Shown here: in pieces, positions 7,177 to 14,032 of the stretch
Layout: every line of letters begins with the position of its first letter
Numbering within the stretch: the first letter of the stretch is position 1
The notes under the pieces: model-generated
What the model saw: the letters and a program-made list of their open reading frames with translations, nothing else
Told to the model about the DNA's origin: nothing
The model's database searches: none
Origin: Candidatus Diapherotrites archaeon CG08_land_8_20_14_0_20_34_12
GTDB taxonomy: Archaea > Iainarchaeota > Iainarchaeia > Iainarchaeales > 0-14-0-20-34-12
DNA: 14,185 bases
Direction: 5' to 3'
NCBI GenBank assembly: GCA_002779065.1
Contig: PEXL01000042.1
Coordinates: 1 to 14,185 of the forward strand
Made by a program: the position numbers and the translations under genes

Positions 7177-8295
7177 ATGGTAGAAACTACAATATCTTGT
7201 ATCAAAGCAGATGTAGGGAGTTTGGCTGGGCATGTAATTGTGCCAGAGCCAATGCTTGACATAATGAGGGAGCATCTCAAGAAAGAGGCATTAAATAAGG
7301 GCATTATTGATGATTTTTATGTATTTAATGTAGGTGATGATCTAGAGACAGTAATGACCCATAATAGAGGGGCTAATGATGAGAAAATACACGAATTAGC
7401 ATGGGATGGCTTCATTAAAGCAGCAGATTATGCTAAAAAGAATAAGTTATATGGTGCTGGCCAAGACTTGCTTGCAGATGCTTTTTCTGGCAATGTAAGG
7501 GGGCAAGGTCCCGGAGTAGCGGAAATGGTTTTTGAAGAGAGAAAATCAGACCCTGTTATTATCTTTGCCTGCGATAAAACAGAACCGCAAGCATTTAACC
7601 TGCCAATATATAAGATATTTGCTGACCCGTTCAACACTGCTGGTTTAACATTAGATCCAACAATGATCGCTGGCTTTACATTTGAAGTTTATAATTTATA
7701 TGAGCACACGAGAATAATGCTAGATACCCCTGAAGAAACATATGAATTGCTTGCTTTGATCGGAACTACAAGCAAATATGCTATTAAAAGGGTTTTCAAA
7801 AAAGGGGAAGGCAAAGAAACACAGAGAATCGCAGCAGAAATCTGTACTGAAAAATTAAATGTTTCTGCCGGAAAATATGTTGGAAAGGATGATCCTGTTG
7901 CAATTGTAAGAGGGCAATCCGGCTTTCCAGCAGTCGGGGAAATAATGGAAGGATTCACCCATGCGCACATTGTTTCTGGATGGATGAGAGGTTCACATAA
8001 AGGGCCTTTATTGCCTGTTTCAGTAAAAGATGCTACACCAACAAGGTTTGATGGCCCCCCAAGAATTGTGGCATTAGGATTCCAAGTAGGAAACAGAAAG
8101 CTGTATGGCCCGAGAGATATGTTTTCAGACATAAGCTTTGATCTTGTGAGAAAAAAGGCTTTGGAAATAGCTGATTTTATGAGAGAGCAAGGGCCTTTTG
8201 AACCGCATAGAGTAAGCGAAGCTGAATTGGAATATACTACAATGCCGCAAGTAATGGAGAAACTAAAGGGCAGATTCAAAAAAATAGAAGAATAA
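7177..8295 (+). CDS. fbp: Fructose-1,6-bisphosphate aldolase/phosphatase (bifunctional, archaeal type)
   Basis: This 372-residue protein is the archaeal class V FBP aldolase/phosphatase, which condenses triose phosphates to fructose-1,6-bisphosphate and then dephosphorylates it, committing carbon to gluconeogenesis. The whole length is conserved in style: ISCIKADVGSLAGH (6-19) with Mg-binding residues, GAGQDLLADAFSGN, RGQGPGVAEM, ACDKTEPQAFN and GWMRGSHKGPLLPV. The Tyr-x-x-Lys of KYVGKDD (Tyr234, Lys237) and Tyr353 in LEYTT keep the spacing of the Schiff-base lysine and two catalytic tyrosines described for characterised archaeal enzymes (Tyr229, Lys232, Tyr348), with a constant offset of five. 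It sits inside a nucleotide-sugar cluster, which suggests that hexose supply and glycan synthesis are coupled. Confidence 0.96.
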   Translation: MVETTISCIKADVGSLAGHVIVPEPMLDIMREHLKKEALNKGIIDDFYVFNVGDDLETVMTHNRGANDEKIHELAWDGFIKAADYAKKNKLYGAGQDLLADAFSGNVRGQGPGVAEMVFEERKSDPVIIFACDKTEPQAFNLPIYKIFADPFNTAGLTLDPTMIAGFTFEVYNLYEHTRIMLDTPEETYELLALIGTTSKYAIKRVFKKGEGKETQRIAAEICTEKLNVSAGKYVGKDDPVAIVRGQSGFPAVGEIMEGFTHAHIVSGWMRGSHKGPLLPVSVKDATPTRFDGPPRIVALGFQVGNRKLYGPRDMFSDISFDLVRKKALEIADFMREQGPFEPHRVSEAELEYTTMPQVMEKLKGRFKKIEE

Positions 8296-8305
8296 AGTTG
8301 GTTAA

Positions 8306-9064
8306 ATGCACGTATTAATACCTGCGGCAGGATATGGCACAAGACTGTATCCATTAACTAAAAACATTCCAAAAGCACTGCTCAAGATAGACAATAAACC
8401 AATATTTGAACACATAATTGCAAAAGTAAAAGAATTACCTAAAGTAAAAAAAATTACTGTAATAAGCAATGATTTTTTTTATGAAAAATTCAGTGAATGG
8501 CTTTCCGGTTTTGAAGATAACAAAAATATTCAAATTATTAATGATGGTACAAGAAATGAAAAAGAACGGCTTGGTTCAATTGGCGATATAAATCTTGCAA
8601 TTGAAAAATTTAAAATTAAGGAAGATGTTCTTGTTGTAAATTCAGATAATGTTTTTGAATTTTCTTTGCAAGAAAGCCTAAACTATTTTAATGAAAAGAA
8701 AGCCCCAATAATTTGCCTATTTGATGTCAAATCAAAAGATTTGGCAAAGTTATATGGGGTAATAAAGATTGACAAAAATAACAGGATAACTGATTTTAAG
8801 GAAAAGCCTGAAAAGCCAGAATCTACTTTAATTTCAACAGGCATTTATTATTTTCCAAAAAATACAGTGCCTTTCTTTAATCAATATCTGGCAGAGGATA
8901 AAAGCTCTGATAAATCGGGTTATTTTGTTGAATGGCTTTATAAAAAAGTGCCTACTTATGGTTATTTATACAAAAAAGAAGCATGGTTCGATATTGGTTC
9001 ATTAGAATCATTAAAAGAAGCTCAAAATTGTTTTTTAAGGAAAAGGGAGGAACATGAAAACTAA
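8306..9064 (+). CDS. Sugar-1-phosphate nucleotidyltransferase
   Basis: This 252-residue NTP-transferase protein has the signature AAGYGTRLYPLTKNIPKALL at its start, the metal-binding VVNSDN, a GVIKID and DFKEKPEKPEST segment, and AWFDIGSLESLKEA near the end. It joins a sugar-1-phosphate to an NTP. It is divergent from the RmlA in this window, so it likely makes a different nucleotide sugar. Because ugd and a UDP-glucuronate decarboxylase-like gene flank it closely, formation of UDP-glucose from UTP is a reasonable inference, but base and sugar specificity cannot be read from these motifs. It starts 10 nt after fbp, and its last 11 nt overlap the next gene, indicating one operon. Confidence 0.85.
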   Translation: MHVLIPAAGYGTRLYPLTKNIPKALLKIDNKPIFEHIIAKVKELPKVKKITVISNDFFYEKFSEWLSGFEDNKNIQIINDGTRNEKERLGSIGDINLAIEKFKIKEDVLVVNSDNVFEFSLQESLNYFNEKKAPIICLFDVKSKDLAKLYGVIKIDKNNRITDFKEKPEKPESTLISTGIYYFPKNTVPFFNQYLAEDKSSDKSGYFVEWLYKKVPTYGYLYKKEAWFDIGSLESLKEAQNCFLRKREEHEN

Positions 9065-9986
9065 TTTAATTACTGGCGGTGCAGGATTTATTGGTTCGCA
9101 TCTTTGCGATTATTTGATTGAAAAGGGACAAAGGGTAATTGCGGTAGATAATCTTATTAGTGGGAACAGAAAAAATATAGAACATCTGTTAAAAAACAAA
9201 AATTTCTGCTTTATTGAACATGATGTTTGCAAGCCTCTCAAAATAGAAAAGAAAATAGATTTTATTTACAATCTTGCCTCTCCGGCATCTCCCGCAGATT
9301 TTGAAGATTATGCAATTGAGATAATGATGGCTAATTCATTAGGAACAAAAAATGTTTTGGATTTGGCTGTCGAGAAAAAAGCAACAATTCTTGAAGCATC
9401 AACATCTGAAGTATATGGGGATCCATTAAAACATCCACAAGCAGAAAATTATTTTGGGAATGTAAATTGCTTTGGTCCAAGAGCCTGCTATGATGAAAGC
9501 AAAAGATTTTCAGAAGCGCTTGTTTATTCATATCAGAAAAAATTTAAATTAAATGCAAAGATTGTTAGACTTTTCAACACTTATGGCTCAAGAATGAGGA
9601 AGGATGATGGGAGGGTTATCCCTAATTTTATAATACAATCATTAAACAACAAGCCGCTTACTATTTATGGAAAAGGACAGCAAACAAGGTCATTATGCTA
9701 TGTTTCCGATATAGTTGATGGACTTTACAGATTGATTAATTCAAAATATAATAAACCGCTAAATTTAGGCAATCCGAATGAGATAACAATGTTAGAACTA
9801 GCCAAAAAAATAAAAAGTATAACCAAATCAAAATCAGATATTGAATTTAAGAAAATGCCGATGGACGACCCATTAAGAAGAAATCCTAACATAAAATTGG
9901 CTAAAAAAGTTTTGGGATGGAAACCAAAAATATCATTAGATAAAGGTTTGAAGCAGACTATTGGTTGGTTTAGTAAGAATTATTAA
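9054..9986 (+). CDS. UDP-glucuronate decarboxylase-like SDR (UDP-xylose synthase)
   Basis: This 310-residue extended SDR closely resembles the UDP-glucuronate decarboxylase (UXS) group, which converts UDP-glucuronate to UDP-xylose through a 4-keto intermediate. Characteristic stretches are TGGAGFIGSHL (7-17), YNLASPASPADF, the catalytic EASTSEVYGDP with Thr117 and Glu119, GPRACYDESKR with Tyr146 and Lys150, RLFNTYGSRM, DDGRVIPNFI and QQTRSLCYVSD. The combination ASPASP, GPR-CYDE and DDGRV is much more typical of UXS than of 4-epimerases. A GGGAGG site lies just 3 nt before the ATG, which overlaps the end of the upstream nucleotidyltransferase. With ugd present the substrate is available. A related decarboxylase or epimerase activity remains possible. 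Confidence 0.87.
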   Translation: MKTNLITGGAGFIGSHLCDYLIEKGQRVIAVDNLISGNRKNIEHLLKNKNFCFIEHDVCKPLKIEKKIDFIYNLASPASPADFEDYAIEIMMANSLGTKNVLDLAVEKKATILEASTSEVYGDPLKHPQAENYFGNVNCFGPRACYDESKRFSEALVYSYQKKFKLNAKIVRLFNTYGSRMRKDDGRVIPNFIIQSLNNKPLTIYGKGQQTRSLCYVSDIVDGLYRLINSKYNKPLNLGNPNEITMLELAKKIKSITKSKSDIEFKKMPMDDPLRRNPNIKLAKKVLGWKPKISLDKGLKQTIGWFSKNY

Positions 9987-10000
9987 AATAGAGTGAAATA

Positions 10001-10975
10001 ATGGGATTTAAAAGATATATTATTTTGATAGGATTTCTGCTCTTAGCATATATATTTTATACAATAGACTTGGAAAAATTAATCTCAATAATTTTAAAAG
10101 CAAACATAATTCTGCTTGCTTCAACACTTATTTTGTGTGTAATAAATCTTTCATTAAAAGCATTCAAATGGAAAACAGTAATAAAAGCAGCTGGGTATGA
10201 ATATGAATTCAGAAAGAGTTTTGCTGGCTGGGCTACTGGTTTTTTCATTAGCATTTTTACACCTGCAAGGATTGGAGATTTTTCAAGAAGTTTATACTTA
10301 AGCAAAGACAAAAAAATACCTTTAGGGGAAGCATTCTCCACTGTTTTAATCGAAAGGCTTATTGATGTTGCAATACTTTTATTCTTAGGATTTGTATCTG
10401 TTTTGGCTTTTGCAATAATATTTGGAAAAGAAATAATATCTTTGCAGATGCTTTTAGGGATAATTGTCATATTTGTAATTGGCTTAGCTGTTTTTATGAG
10501 AAAGAAATATGTAAAGATTATCCTTAAACCATTTTTCAATATTGTTGTCCCAGCACAATACAAAGAAAAAATGCAGTTAAACTTTTCTGCATTTTATGAT
10601 TCTGTCAAAAAATTGCAGAAAAAGAAAATCATGCTTGTAAAAGCAACAATTATTGGCTTTATTTGCTGGTTTATTTCAATAATATTTGCTTACATTATTT
10701 TTCTATCACTGAATTTGGATATCCCGATATATTATTGTTTAGTAATTGTGCCCATTCTTGGTTTGGTTGATCTTATCCCAATAAGTGTTTCAGGATTTGG
10801 AACTAGGGAAGCTGCAGCAATTTTCCTTGTATCCGTTTATTCTATTAGTCCAGAAAATGCGGTTGCATTTTCTTTGCTTTATTATTTCTTTGGGTATATC
10901 CCTGCAGCAATTACTGGATTTTATTTCTTAATAAAAAGGCCCATAAATTTCAAAAAATTCGAAGTTGAAGGATAA
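10001..10975 (+). CDS. YbhN/AglD-type integral membrane protein (UPF0104, LPG synthase TM-like)
   Basis: This 324-residue protein has about eight hydrophobic segments, at roughly 5-22, 34-52, 75-92, 117-140, 147-166, 213-238, 246-265 and 275-312. It carries the family landmarks TPARIGDFSRS, a GEAFSTVLIERLIDV helix start, and PISVSGFGTREAA. These mark the UPF0104/YbhN superfamily, related to the membrane domain of lysylphosphatidylglycerol synthase and to the C-terminal part of haloarchaeal AglD. Members are suspected of lipid or lipid-linked sugar handling, but there is no general proven reaction. Placed at the end of the glycan operon, 14 nt after the UXS-like gene, a role in moving or modifying a lipid-linked glycan is a reasonable inference. 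Confidence 0.85.
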   Translation: MGFKRYIILIGFLLLAYIFYTIDLEKLISIILKANIILLASTLILCVINLSLKAFKWKTVIKAAGYEYEFRKSFAGWATGFFISIFTPARIGDFSRSLYLSKDKKIPLGEAFSTVLIERLIDVAILLFLGFVSVLAFAIIFGKEIISLQMLLGIIVIFVIGLAVFMRKKYVKIILKPFFNIVVPAQYKEKMQLNFSAFYDSVKKLQKKKIMLVKATIIGFICWFISIIFAYIIFLSLNLDIPIYYCLVIVPILGLVDLIPISVSGFGTREAAAIFLVSVYSISPENAVAFSLLYYFFGYIPAAITGFYFLIKRPINFKKFEVEG

Positions 10976-10992
10976 ACCAAAAATATTATTTG

Positions 10993-11018
10993 TTTCTTTT
11001 GACCGTTAATGCCTTTTC
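10993..11018 (+). repeat. Direct repeat copy 1 (26 nt)
   Basis: TTTCTTTTGACCGTTAATGC followed by CTTTTC recurs, with four mismatches, at 11104-11129. The two copies flank two hairpins in the intergenic gap between the flippase-like gene and tRNA-Gln. A shorter related element (GGTCGTTAACG) lies between them at 11085-11095. Confidence 0.6.
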
Positions 11019-11020
11019 CG

Positions 11021-11035
11021 TTTCTTTTCTTTTTC
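11021..11035 (+). terminator. T-rich tract after the glycan operon
   Basis: A pyrimidine run (TTTCTTTTCTTTTTC) lies 45 nt downstream of the last glycan gene's stop. Archaeal RNA polymerase terminates at T-rich tracts without needing a hairpin, so this is a plausible terminator of the + strand operon, followed at once by the first hairpin of the gap. Confidence 0.4.
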
Positions 11036-11062
11036 CTTCTAAAACTTAAAGAGTTTTAGAGG
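11036..11062. repeat. Inverted repeat / hairpin H1
   Basis: TCTAAAACT (11038-11046) and AGTTTTAGA (11052-11060) are perfect complements around a 5-nt TAAAG loop. A T-G wobble and a C-G pair extend the stem to 11036-11062. It sits in non-coding sequence. Confidence 0.6.
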
Positions 11063-11087
11063 ACCCGCAAACTTTAGTTTGCTTGGT
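11063..11087. repeat. Inverted repeat / hairpin H2
   Basis: GCAAAC and GTTTGC pair around TTTA (11067-11082). The outer ACC (11063-11065) and GGT (11085-11087) can extend it across a small internal loop. It follows H1 without a gap, so both could be part of one structured RNA or a remnant of a mobile-element end. Confidence 0.55.
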
Positions 11088-11103
11088 CGTTAACGTTTTT
11101 CTC

Positions 11104-11129
11104 TTTCTTTTGACCATTAAAGACTTTTC
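11104..11129 (+). repeat. Direct repeat copy 2 (26 nt)
   Basis: TTTCTTTTGACCATTAAAGA followed by CTTTTC matches the copy at 10993-11018 at 22 of 26 positions. It runs directly into the long inverted repeat next to the tRNA. Confidence 0.6.
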
Positions 11130-11156
11130 TTTCTCTTTGCTAAAGAGAAAGAAAAG
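11124..11156. terminator. Perfect 15-bp inverted repeat, possible bidirectional terminator
   Basis: CTTTTCTTTCTCTTT (11124-11138) is exactly complementary to AAAGAGAAAGAAAAG (11142-11156), with a 3-nt GCT centre. One arm is all pyrimidine and the other all purine, so each strand presents a T-rich tract in its own direction of transcription. It lies 4 nt beyond the 3' end of tRNA-Gln (- strand) and in the convergent gap after the + strand glycan operon. It could therefore stop both transcripts; termination itself is inferred. Confidence 0.5.
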
Positions 11157-11160
11157 GGTT

Positions 11161-11233
11161 TAGCCCCGAGGAGATTCGAACTCCTGTCTCCGGCTCCAGA
11201 GGCCAGAATGCTTAGCCGCTACACTACGGGGCT
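11161..11233 (-). tRNA. tRNA-Gln (anticodon CTG)
   Basis: The - strand folds as a complete 73-nt tRNA. The acceptor stem AGCCCCG/CGGGGCT has discriminator A. The D arm is GTGT/GCAT with GG in the loop, including two G-T pairs. The anticodon stem CTGGC/GCCGG carries loop CTCTGGA, giving anticodon CTG for the glutamine codon CAG. The T arm is AGGAG-TTCGAAT-CTCCT. CCA is not encoded: AAA follows the discriminator. No intron is present. It lies 21 nt downstream of the arginase-family gene on the same strand. In archaea such a tRNA is normally charged through Glu-tRNA(Gln) and an amidotransferase. Confidence 0.95.
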
Positions 11234-11254
11234 AAAAATAACAATATTAAATAA

Positions 11255-12073
11255 TCAGCATAGGATTCTTTTAATAATCTTTTTACTAAGCAAAAAAGTC
11301 TTATTCTTTATGTCTTTTTTCGGGTTTACTTCAACCAAATCAAACCCAGACACTTTCTTGGATTTAAGGATAATGTTTAAGAGAATAAAGAATTGCTTTT
11401 CAAAAAGGCCATTTTTGACCAAATAGCCTGTTCCAGGCGCTATTTTAGGATCAAAAACATCAATATCAATTGAAACATAAACTGAATCTAAATTCTTTAT
11501 AAAATCAAGCAATAATATTTCACTTTTTTTTGGTTTTTTAGAGTTATTTATTTCAGAAGTCCTTACTATTTTAATTTTCTTTCCAATTTTGTCATTCTTC
11601 AGAAATTTCTTTTCAACATCATAAATTTTTCTAACACCTAAAATCAAAATATTTTCCGGTCTGATTAAATTTTCTTTTGCTATTGACCGCATAATATCTT
11701 CATGGCTTGGCGCAAGGAAATCTGAAGTGCAATCAACATGGGCATCAAAAACAATCAAACCAGTTTTCTTTTTATTTTTTTTATTTGTTTTAGAATAAGC
11801 AGAAATTATCGGGAAAGTAATTGAATGGTCTCCGCCAATAAAAAAAGGCAGGGCTGATTTTTTTGAAAAATTGGAAAATGCACAGAATTCAATGTTTTTA
11901 GAAGTAGAATCAAAGTCGGATCGGATTACTTCTGCACAGGATATTTTATTTTTAGGATAAGTTTTCTGTAAAAAAGCCCTGAGGTGAGCCGGGAACAATT
12001 CTGTTCCCATATTTTTTCCCAAGCAGCCTTGTGCACTCGGCACTTCTACAAAAACAAATTCTGTTTTTTGCAT
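11255..12073 (-). CDS. Arginase/agmatinase-family ureohydrolase
   Basis: This 272-residue manganese hydrolase cleaves a guanidino substrate to urea and an amine. All six binuclear metal ligands are visible: His83 in GGDHS, Asp110, His112 and Asp114 in FDAHVDCT, and Asp203 and Asp205 in SIDIDVFDP. The later GFDLVEVNPKKD, with Glu248, is also typical. The substrate loop reads SHEDIMRS, not the SHGTP of well-studied agmatinases, so the exact substrate is uncertain. Its place directly after aIF5A and in a run with deoxyhypusine synthase favours agmatine-to-putrescine conversion, which would feed spermidine for hypusine formation. The ATG is 29 nt after the aIF5A stop. A lysine-rich insert at about 97-103 precedes the core strand. 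Confidence 0.85.
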   Translation of the reverse strand: MQKTEFVFVEVPSAQGCLGKNMGTELFPAHLRAFLQKTYPKNKISCAEVIRSDFDSTSKNIEFCAFSNFSKKSALPFFIGGDHSITFPIISAYSKTNKKNKKKTGLIVFDAHVDCTSDFLAPSHEDIMRSIAKENLIRPENILILGVRKIYDVEKKFLKNDKIGKKIKIVRTSEINNSKKPKKSEILLLDFIKNLDSVYVSIDIDVFDPKIAPGTGYLVKNGLFEKQFFILLNIILKSKKVSGFDLVEVNPKKDIKNKTFLLSKKIIKRILC

Positions 12074-12102
12074 ATTTATTAGCTCAAGAAATAATTATTG
12101 CA

Positions 12103-12498
12103 TTACTCCTTAGCTGCCCTGATGATTCTTACATTCTTTCCATACCTTAAGAATTCTACTTGGAGCCCTTGTTTTACATCAACATCCTTAGGTTTTAGAG
12201 CCGTAAATGTTTCATATGATTTTTCATCCATAACATGGACTTGATCCCCAACAATAGCAATAGCCATGCCTTTGCTTCTTTCAACAATAGGCATAGCAGT
12301 ATCTGCATCAGCTGGTTTAAGCAGATTTCTTTTTTGATCATCAAAAACACCAATCGCAGTAATTCTTGCTTTTGCAGATCCGTGCTTTCCTGGCTTTGAT
12401 TTCTCAACACTTTTTACCTGACAGACAAAGTCATCAATTAAAACATAGTTACCTTCCTTAAGATGACCTACCTGAATAAACTTCTTTTCCATATCCAC
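12103..12498 (-). CDS. Translation factor aIF5A
   Basis: This 131-residue archaeal IF5A is the homologue of eIF5A/EF-P that relieves ribosome stalling. The N-terminal SH3-like domain holds the modified loop KSKPGKHGSAK, where Lys38 aligns with the hypusine lysine of eIF5A (Lys50 in human). A C-terminal OB-fold domain follows, ending FLRYGKNVRIIRAAKE. The length is normal. The start is ambiguous: a GTG at 12498 is 5 nt from a GAGGTG site, while an ATG at 12492 is 11 nt away, so GTG is chosen on spacing, and the alternative removes only two residues. It shares the strand with deoxyhypusine synthase, its modifying enzyme, with one membrane-protein gene between them. Confidence 0.96.
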   Translation of the reverse strand: MDMEKKFIQVGHLKEGNYVLIDDFVCQVKSVEKSKPGKHGSAKARITAIGVFDDQKRNLLKPADADTAMPIVERSKGMAIAIVGDQVHVMDEKSYETFTALKPKDVDVKQGLQVEFLRYGKNVRIIRAAKE

Positions 12499-12503
12499 AA
12501 TCC

Positions 12504-12509
12504 CACCTC
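12504..12509 (-). promoter_or_regulatory. Shine-Dalgarno site of the aIF5A gene
   Basis: GAGGTG reads on the - strand in the 23-nt gap after the membrane-protein gene. Its spacing supports the GTG start at 12498 over the ATG at 12492. It is the clearest ribosome binding site in the - strand block. Confidence 0.6.
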
Positions 12510-12521
12510 AAATAAAAAATA

Positions 12522-13088
12522 TTAATTTCTAGAAAAAATATGCTCGGTTAATTTATAGGCAATATCAAAAATAACTAAGGCAATTATATAAATATAATCC
12601 TTCAGCAAGAATGATACTAAAAGTGCCAATATCCAACTGAATAACCTATATTTTGACAAAACAATAAAAAGCTTGTGCTTTTTATCCCTTTTTTCGCTTA
12701 AATCGTGCATTTTTTCATCAAAAAGTGCAGAAATAAAGAAGAGTAATGCAACCATCAAAAGTATTTTTGAAAAACCTAAGATAAAAGGGATTAAAAAGAA
12801 TGGAATAATGGCAAGCAGATGGGAAAGATCATCAAATTTATTGCTGAAAATATTCGCAAGTATTATGCCTGCAATAATTGCCCCAAATCCAGGGTCTGCA
12901 TGTATTAAATAACCAAAAATTGAACCATAAGAAATAGCGGTTAAGAATTTGAATTCCTTGAAAAAGAATTTTTTATTATCATCAACCTGCAGATCAGTAA
13001 TTTTCACAAAAAATGCAGATAAGATTGTCAAAATAAGATAAAAAATATCTTGCTGATTTAAAATAAGGAATTCAAACACGCATATCAC
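12522..13088 (-). CDS. Unknown integral membrane protein between deoxyhypusine synthase and aIF5A
   Basis: I do not recognise this family. The 188-residue product has about six hydrophobic segments (roughly 15-29, 47-62, 67-82, 90-120, 145-162 and 164-179), separated by short charged loops. Two loops look potentially functional: KITDLQVDDNKK (29-40) and DEKMHDLSEKRDKKHK (124-139), both rich in Asp, Glu, Lys and His. HADPGFGA (63-70) precedes the third helix. The frame starts at a GTG at 13088 with no clear Shine-Dalgarno; a second GTG at 13079 gives a product three residues shorter. It is 21 nt after deoxyhypusine synthase and 23 nt before aIF5A, so co-transcription is likely. A polyamine-related membrane role is only a guess from position. 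Confidence 0.75.
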   Translation of the reverse strand: MICVFEFLILNQQDIFYLILTILSAFFVKITDLQVDDNKKFFFKEFKFLTAISYGSIFGYLIHADPGFGAIIAGIILANIFSNKFDDLSHLLAIIPFFLIPFILGFSKILLMVALLFFISALFDEKMHDLSEKRDKKHKLFIVLSKYRLFSWILALLVSFLLKDYIYIIALVIFDIAYKLTEHIFSRN

Positions 13089-13109
13089 ATTCGGAATAAG
13101 TCAAATTAA

Positions 13110-14009
13110 TTAAATAAGCCTTTTCTGCTTTAAAGAAGAGATAATTAATGGGAAAGCAATTGTTGCATCAGCATTAACTGTTACAGATCTTGCTTTTTCT
13201 TTTATCTTACCCCAGCTTTTTGCTTCGCGTGTTTGTGCTCCGCTTAGACTGCCATCAAACTCTTGTGCTGTTGAAACATAAACTGCATAATCCAAGCCAT
13301 CTCTTACCAAATTTGCGCCGATAATATGGTGTTTAGAAATGCCTCCCCCTAAAATTATTGCTGCTGTTTTATCTGCATTTAAAACTAAGCCAGCCAAATC
13401 CTTCATATCTTTTGTAACATCAATCCCAAAATCCTTATGGTCTTGCTTGAAGAAATACATTTGCAAACCAATCGCGCCATCAGTCACGCCGGGGCAGAAT
13501 ACTGGAATATTATTTTTTGCACACCAATACAAAAAGCTGCTTTTGTTTAGGGATTCACCAATCTTTTTATTTAAAAAACTCGGGGAATATGTTTTTTGTT
13601 CTTTATAAAGTTTTGAAAATATTGGCTGGATCTTCTTTTCAAGCAAAATAAAGCGGTCTGTTGGAATAAAAATATTTCCCAAGCGATTAATCCCCTTTTT
13701 ATGCAAATCTGCATCATCAACAAAAAAAGAACCTTTCAAATATGGCTTGTAGGATTTGATAATGTCATGATCTATGCTTCCTGCAGTAGTTACAACTACA
13801 TCAATAAACTTCTTTCTGCACAATTCTTTGATTATTCCACGCAGACCTGAAGCAACTAAATTTGCTGTAAAACCAAGAAAAATTTTGCAGTTTTCTTTTT
13901 TCATCCTTTCAATAATATCAATTGCTTCAGCTAAATTTGTTGCTTGGAAGCCGGTTTTTGAAAAGTCATTAAGGCTAAAATCTATTTCTAAATCTTTTAT
14001 CTCATTCAT
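13110..14009 (-). CDS. dys: Deoxyhypusine synthase
   Basis: This 299-residue enzyme transfers the aminobutyl group of spermidine to a lysine of aIF5A, using NAD+. Signatures are FTANLVASGLRG (47-58), VVTTAGSIDHDI (72-83), PVFCPGVTDGAIG (169-181), ILGGGISKHHI (219-229), and YAVYVSTAQEFDGSLSGA followed by SWGKI. Lys268 in SWGKI aligns with the catalytic lysine of human DHS (Lys329). It is somewhat shorter than eukaryotic enzymes but complete. The TTTTAAAA box centred 27.5 nt upstream of the ATG suggests a leaderless message starting at or near the start codon. It appears to be the first gene of the - strand run that contains its protein substrate aIF5A. Confidence 0.95.
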   Translation of the reverse strand: MNEIKDLEIDFSLNDFSKTGFQATNLAEAIDIIERMKKENCKIFLGFTANLVASGLRGIIKELCRKKFIDVVVTTAGSIDHDIIKSYKPYLKGSFFVDDADLHKKGINRLGNIFIPTDRFILLEKKIQPIFSKLYKEQKTYSPSFLNKKIGESLNKSSFLYWCAKNNIPVFCPGVTDGAIGLQMYFFKQDHKDFGIDVTKDMKDLAGLVLNADKTAAIILGGGISKHHIIGANLVRDGLDYAVYVSTAQEFDGSLSGAQTREAKSWGKIKEKARSVTVNADATIAFPLIISSLKQKRLI

Positions 14010-14032
14010 TGTAATAATTTAGTATGTGAAGG

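Noticed and set aside
7689..8354. 221-codon - strand frame
   Set aside because: It is entirely antisense to the well-conserved FBP aldolase/phosphatase and the start of the next gene; its length reflects codon bias.
10057..10563. 168-codon - strand frame
   Set aside because: It is antisense to the multi-spanning membrane protein, with no start signal or recognisable motif.
11036..11087. H1-H2 as the end of an IS200/IS605-type element or a TnpB guide RNA
   Set aside because: The tandem hairpins are suggestive, but no tnpA or tnpB gene or second element end is in the window, so I list only the hairpins themselves.
11208..11426. 72-codon + strand frame
   Set aside because: It runs antisense through the tRNA-Gln and the 3' end of the ureohydrolase gene and has no recognisable protein character.
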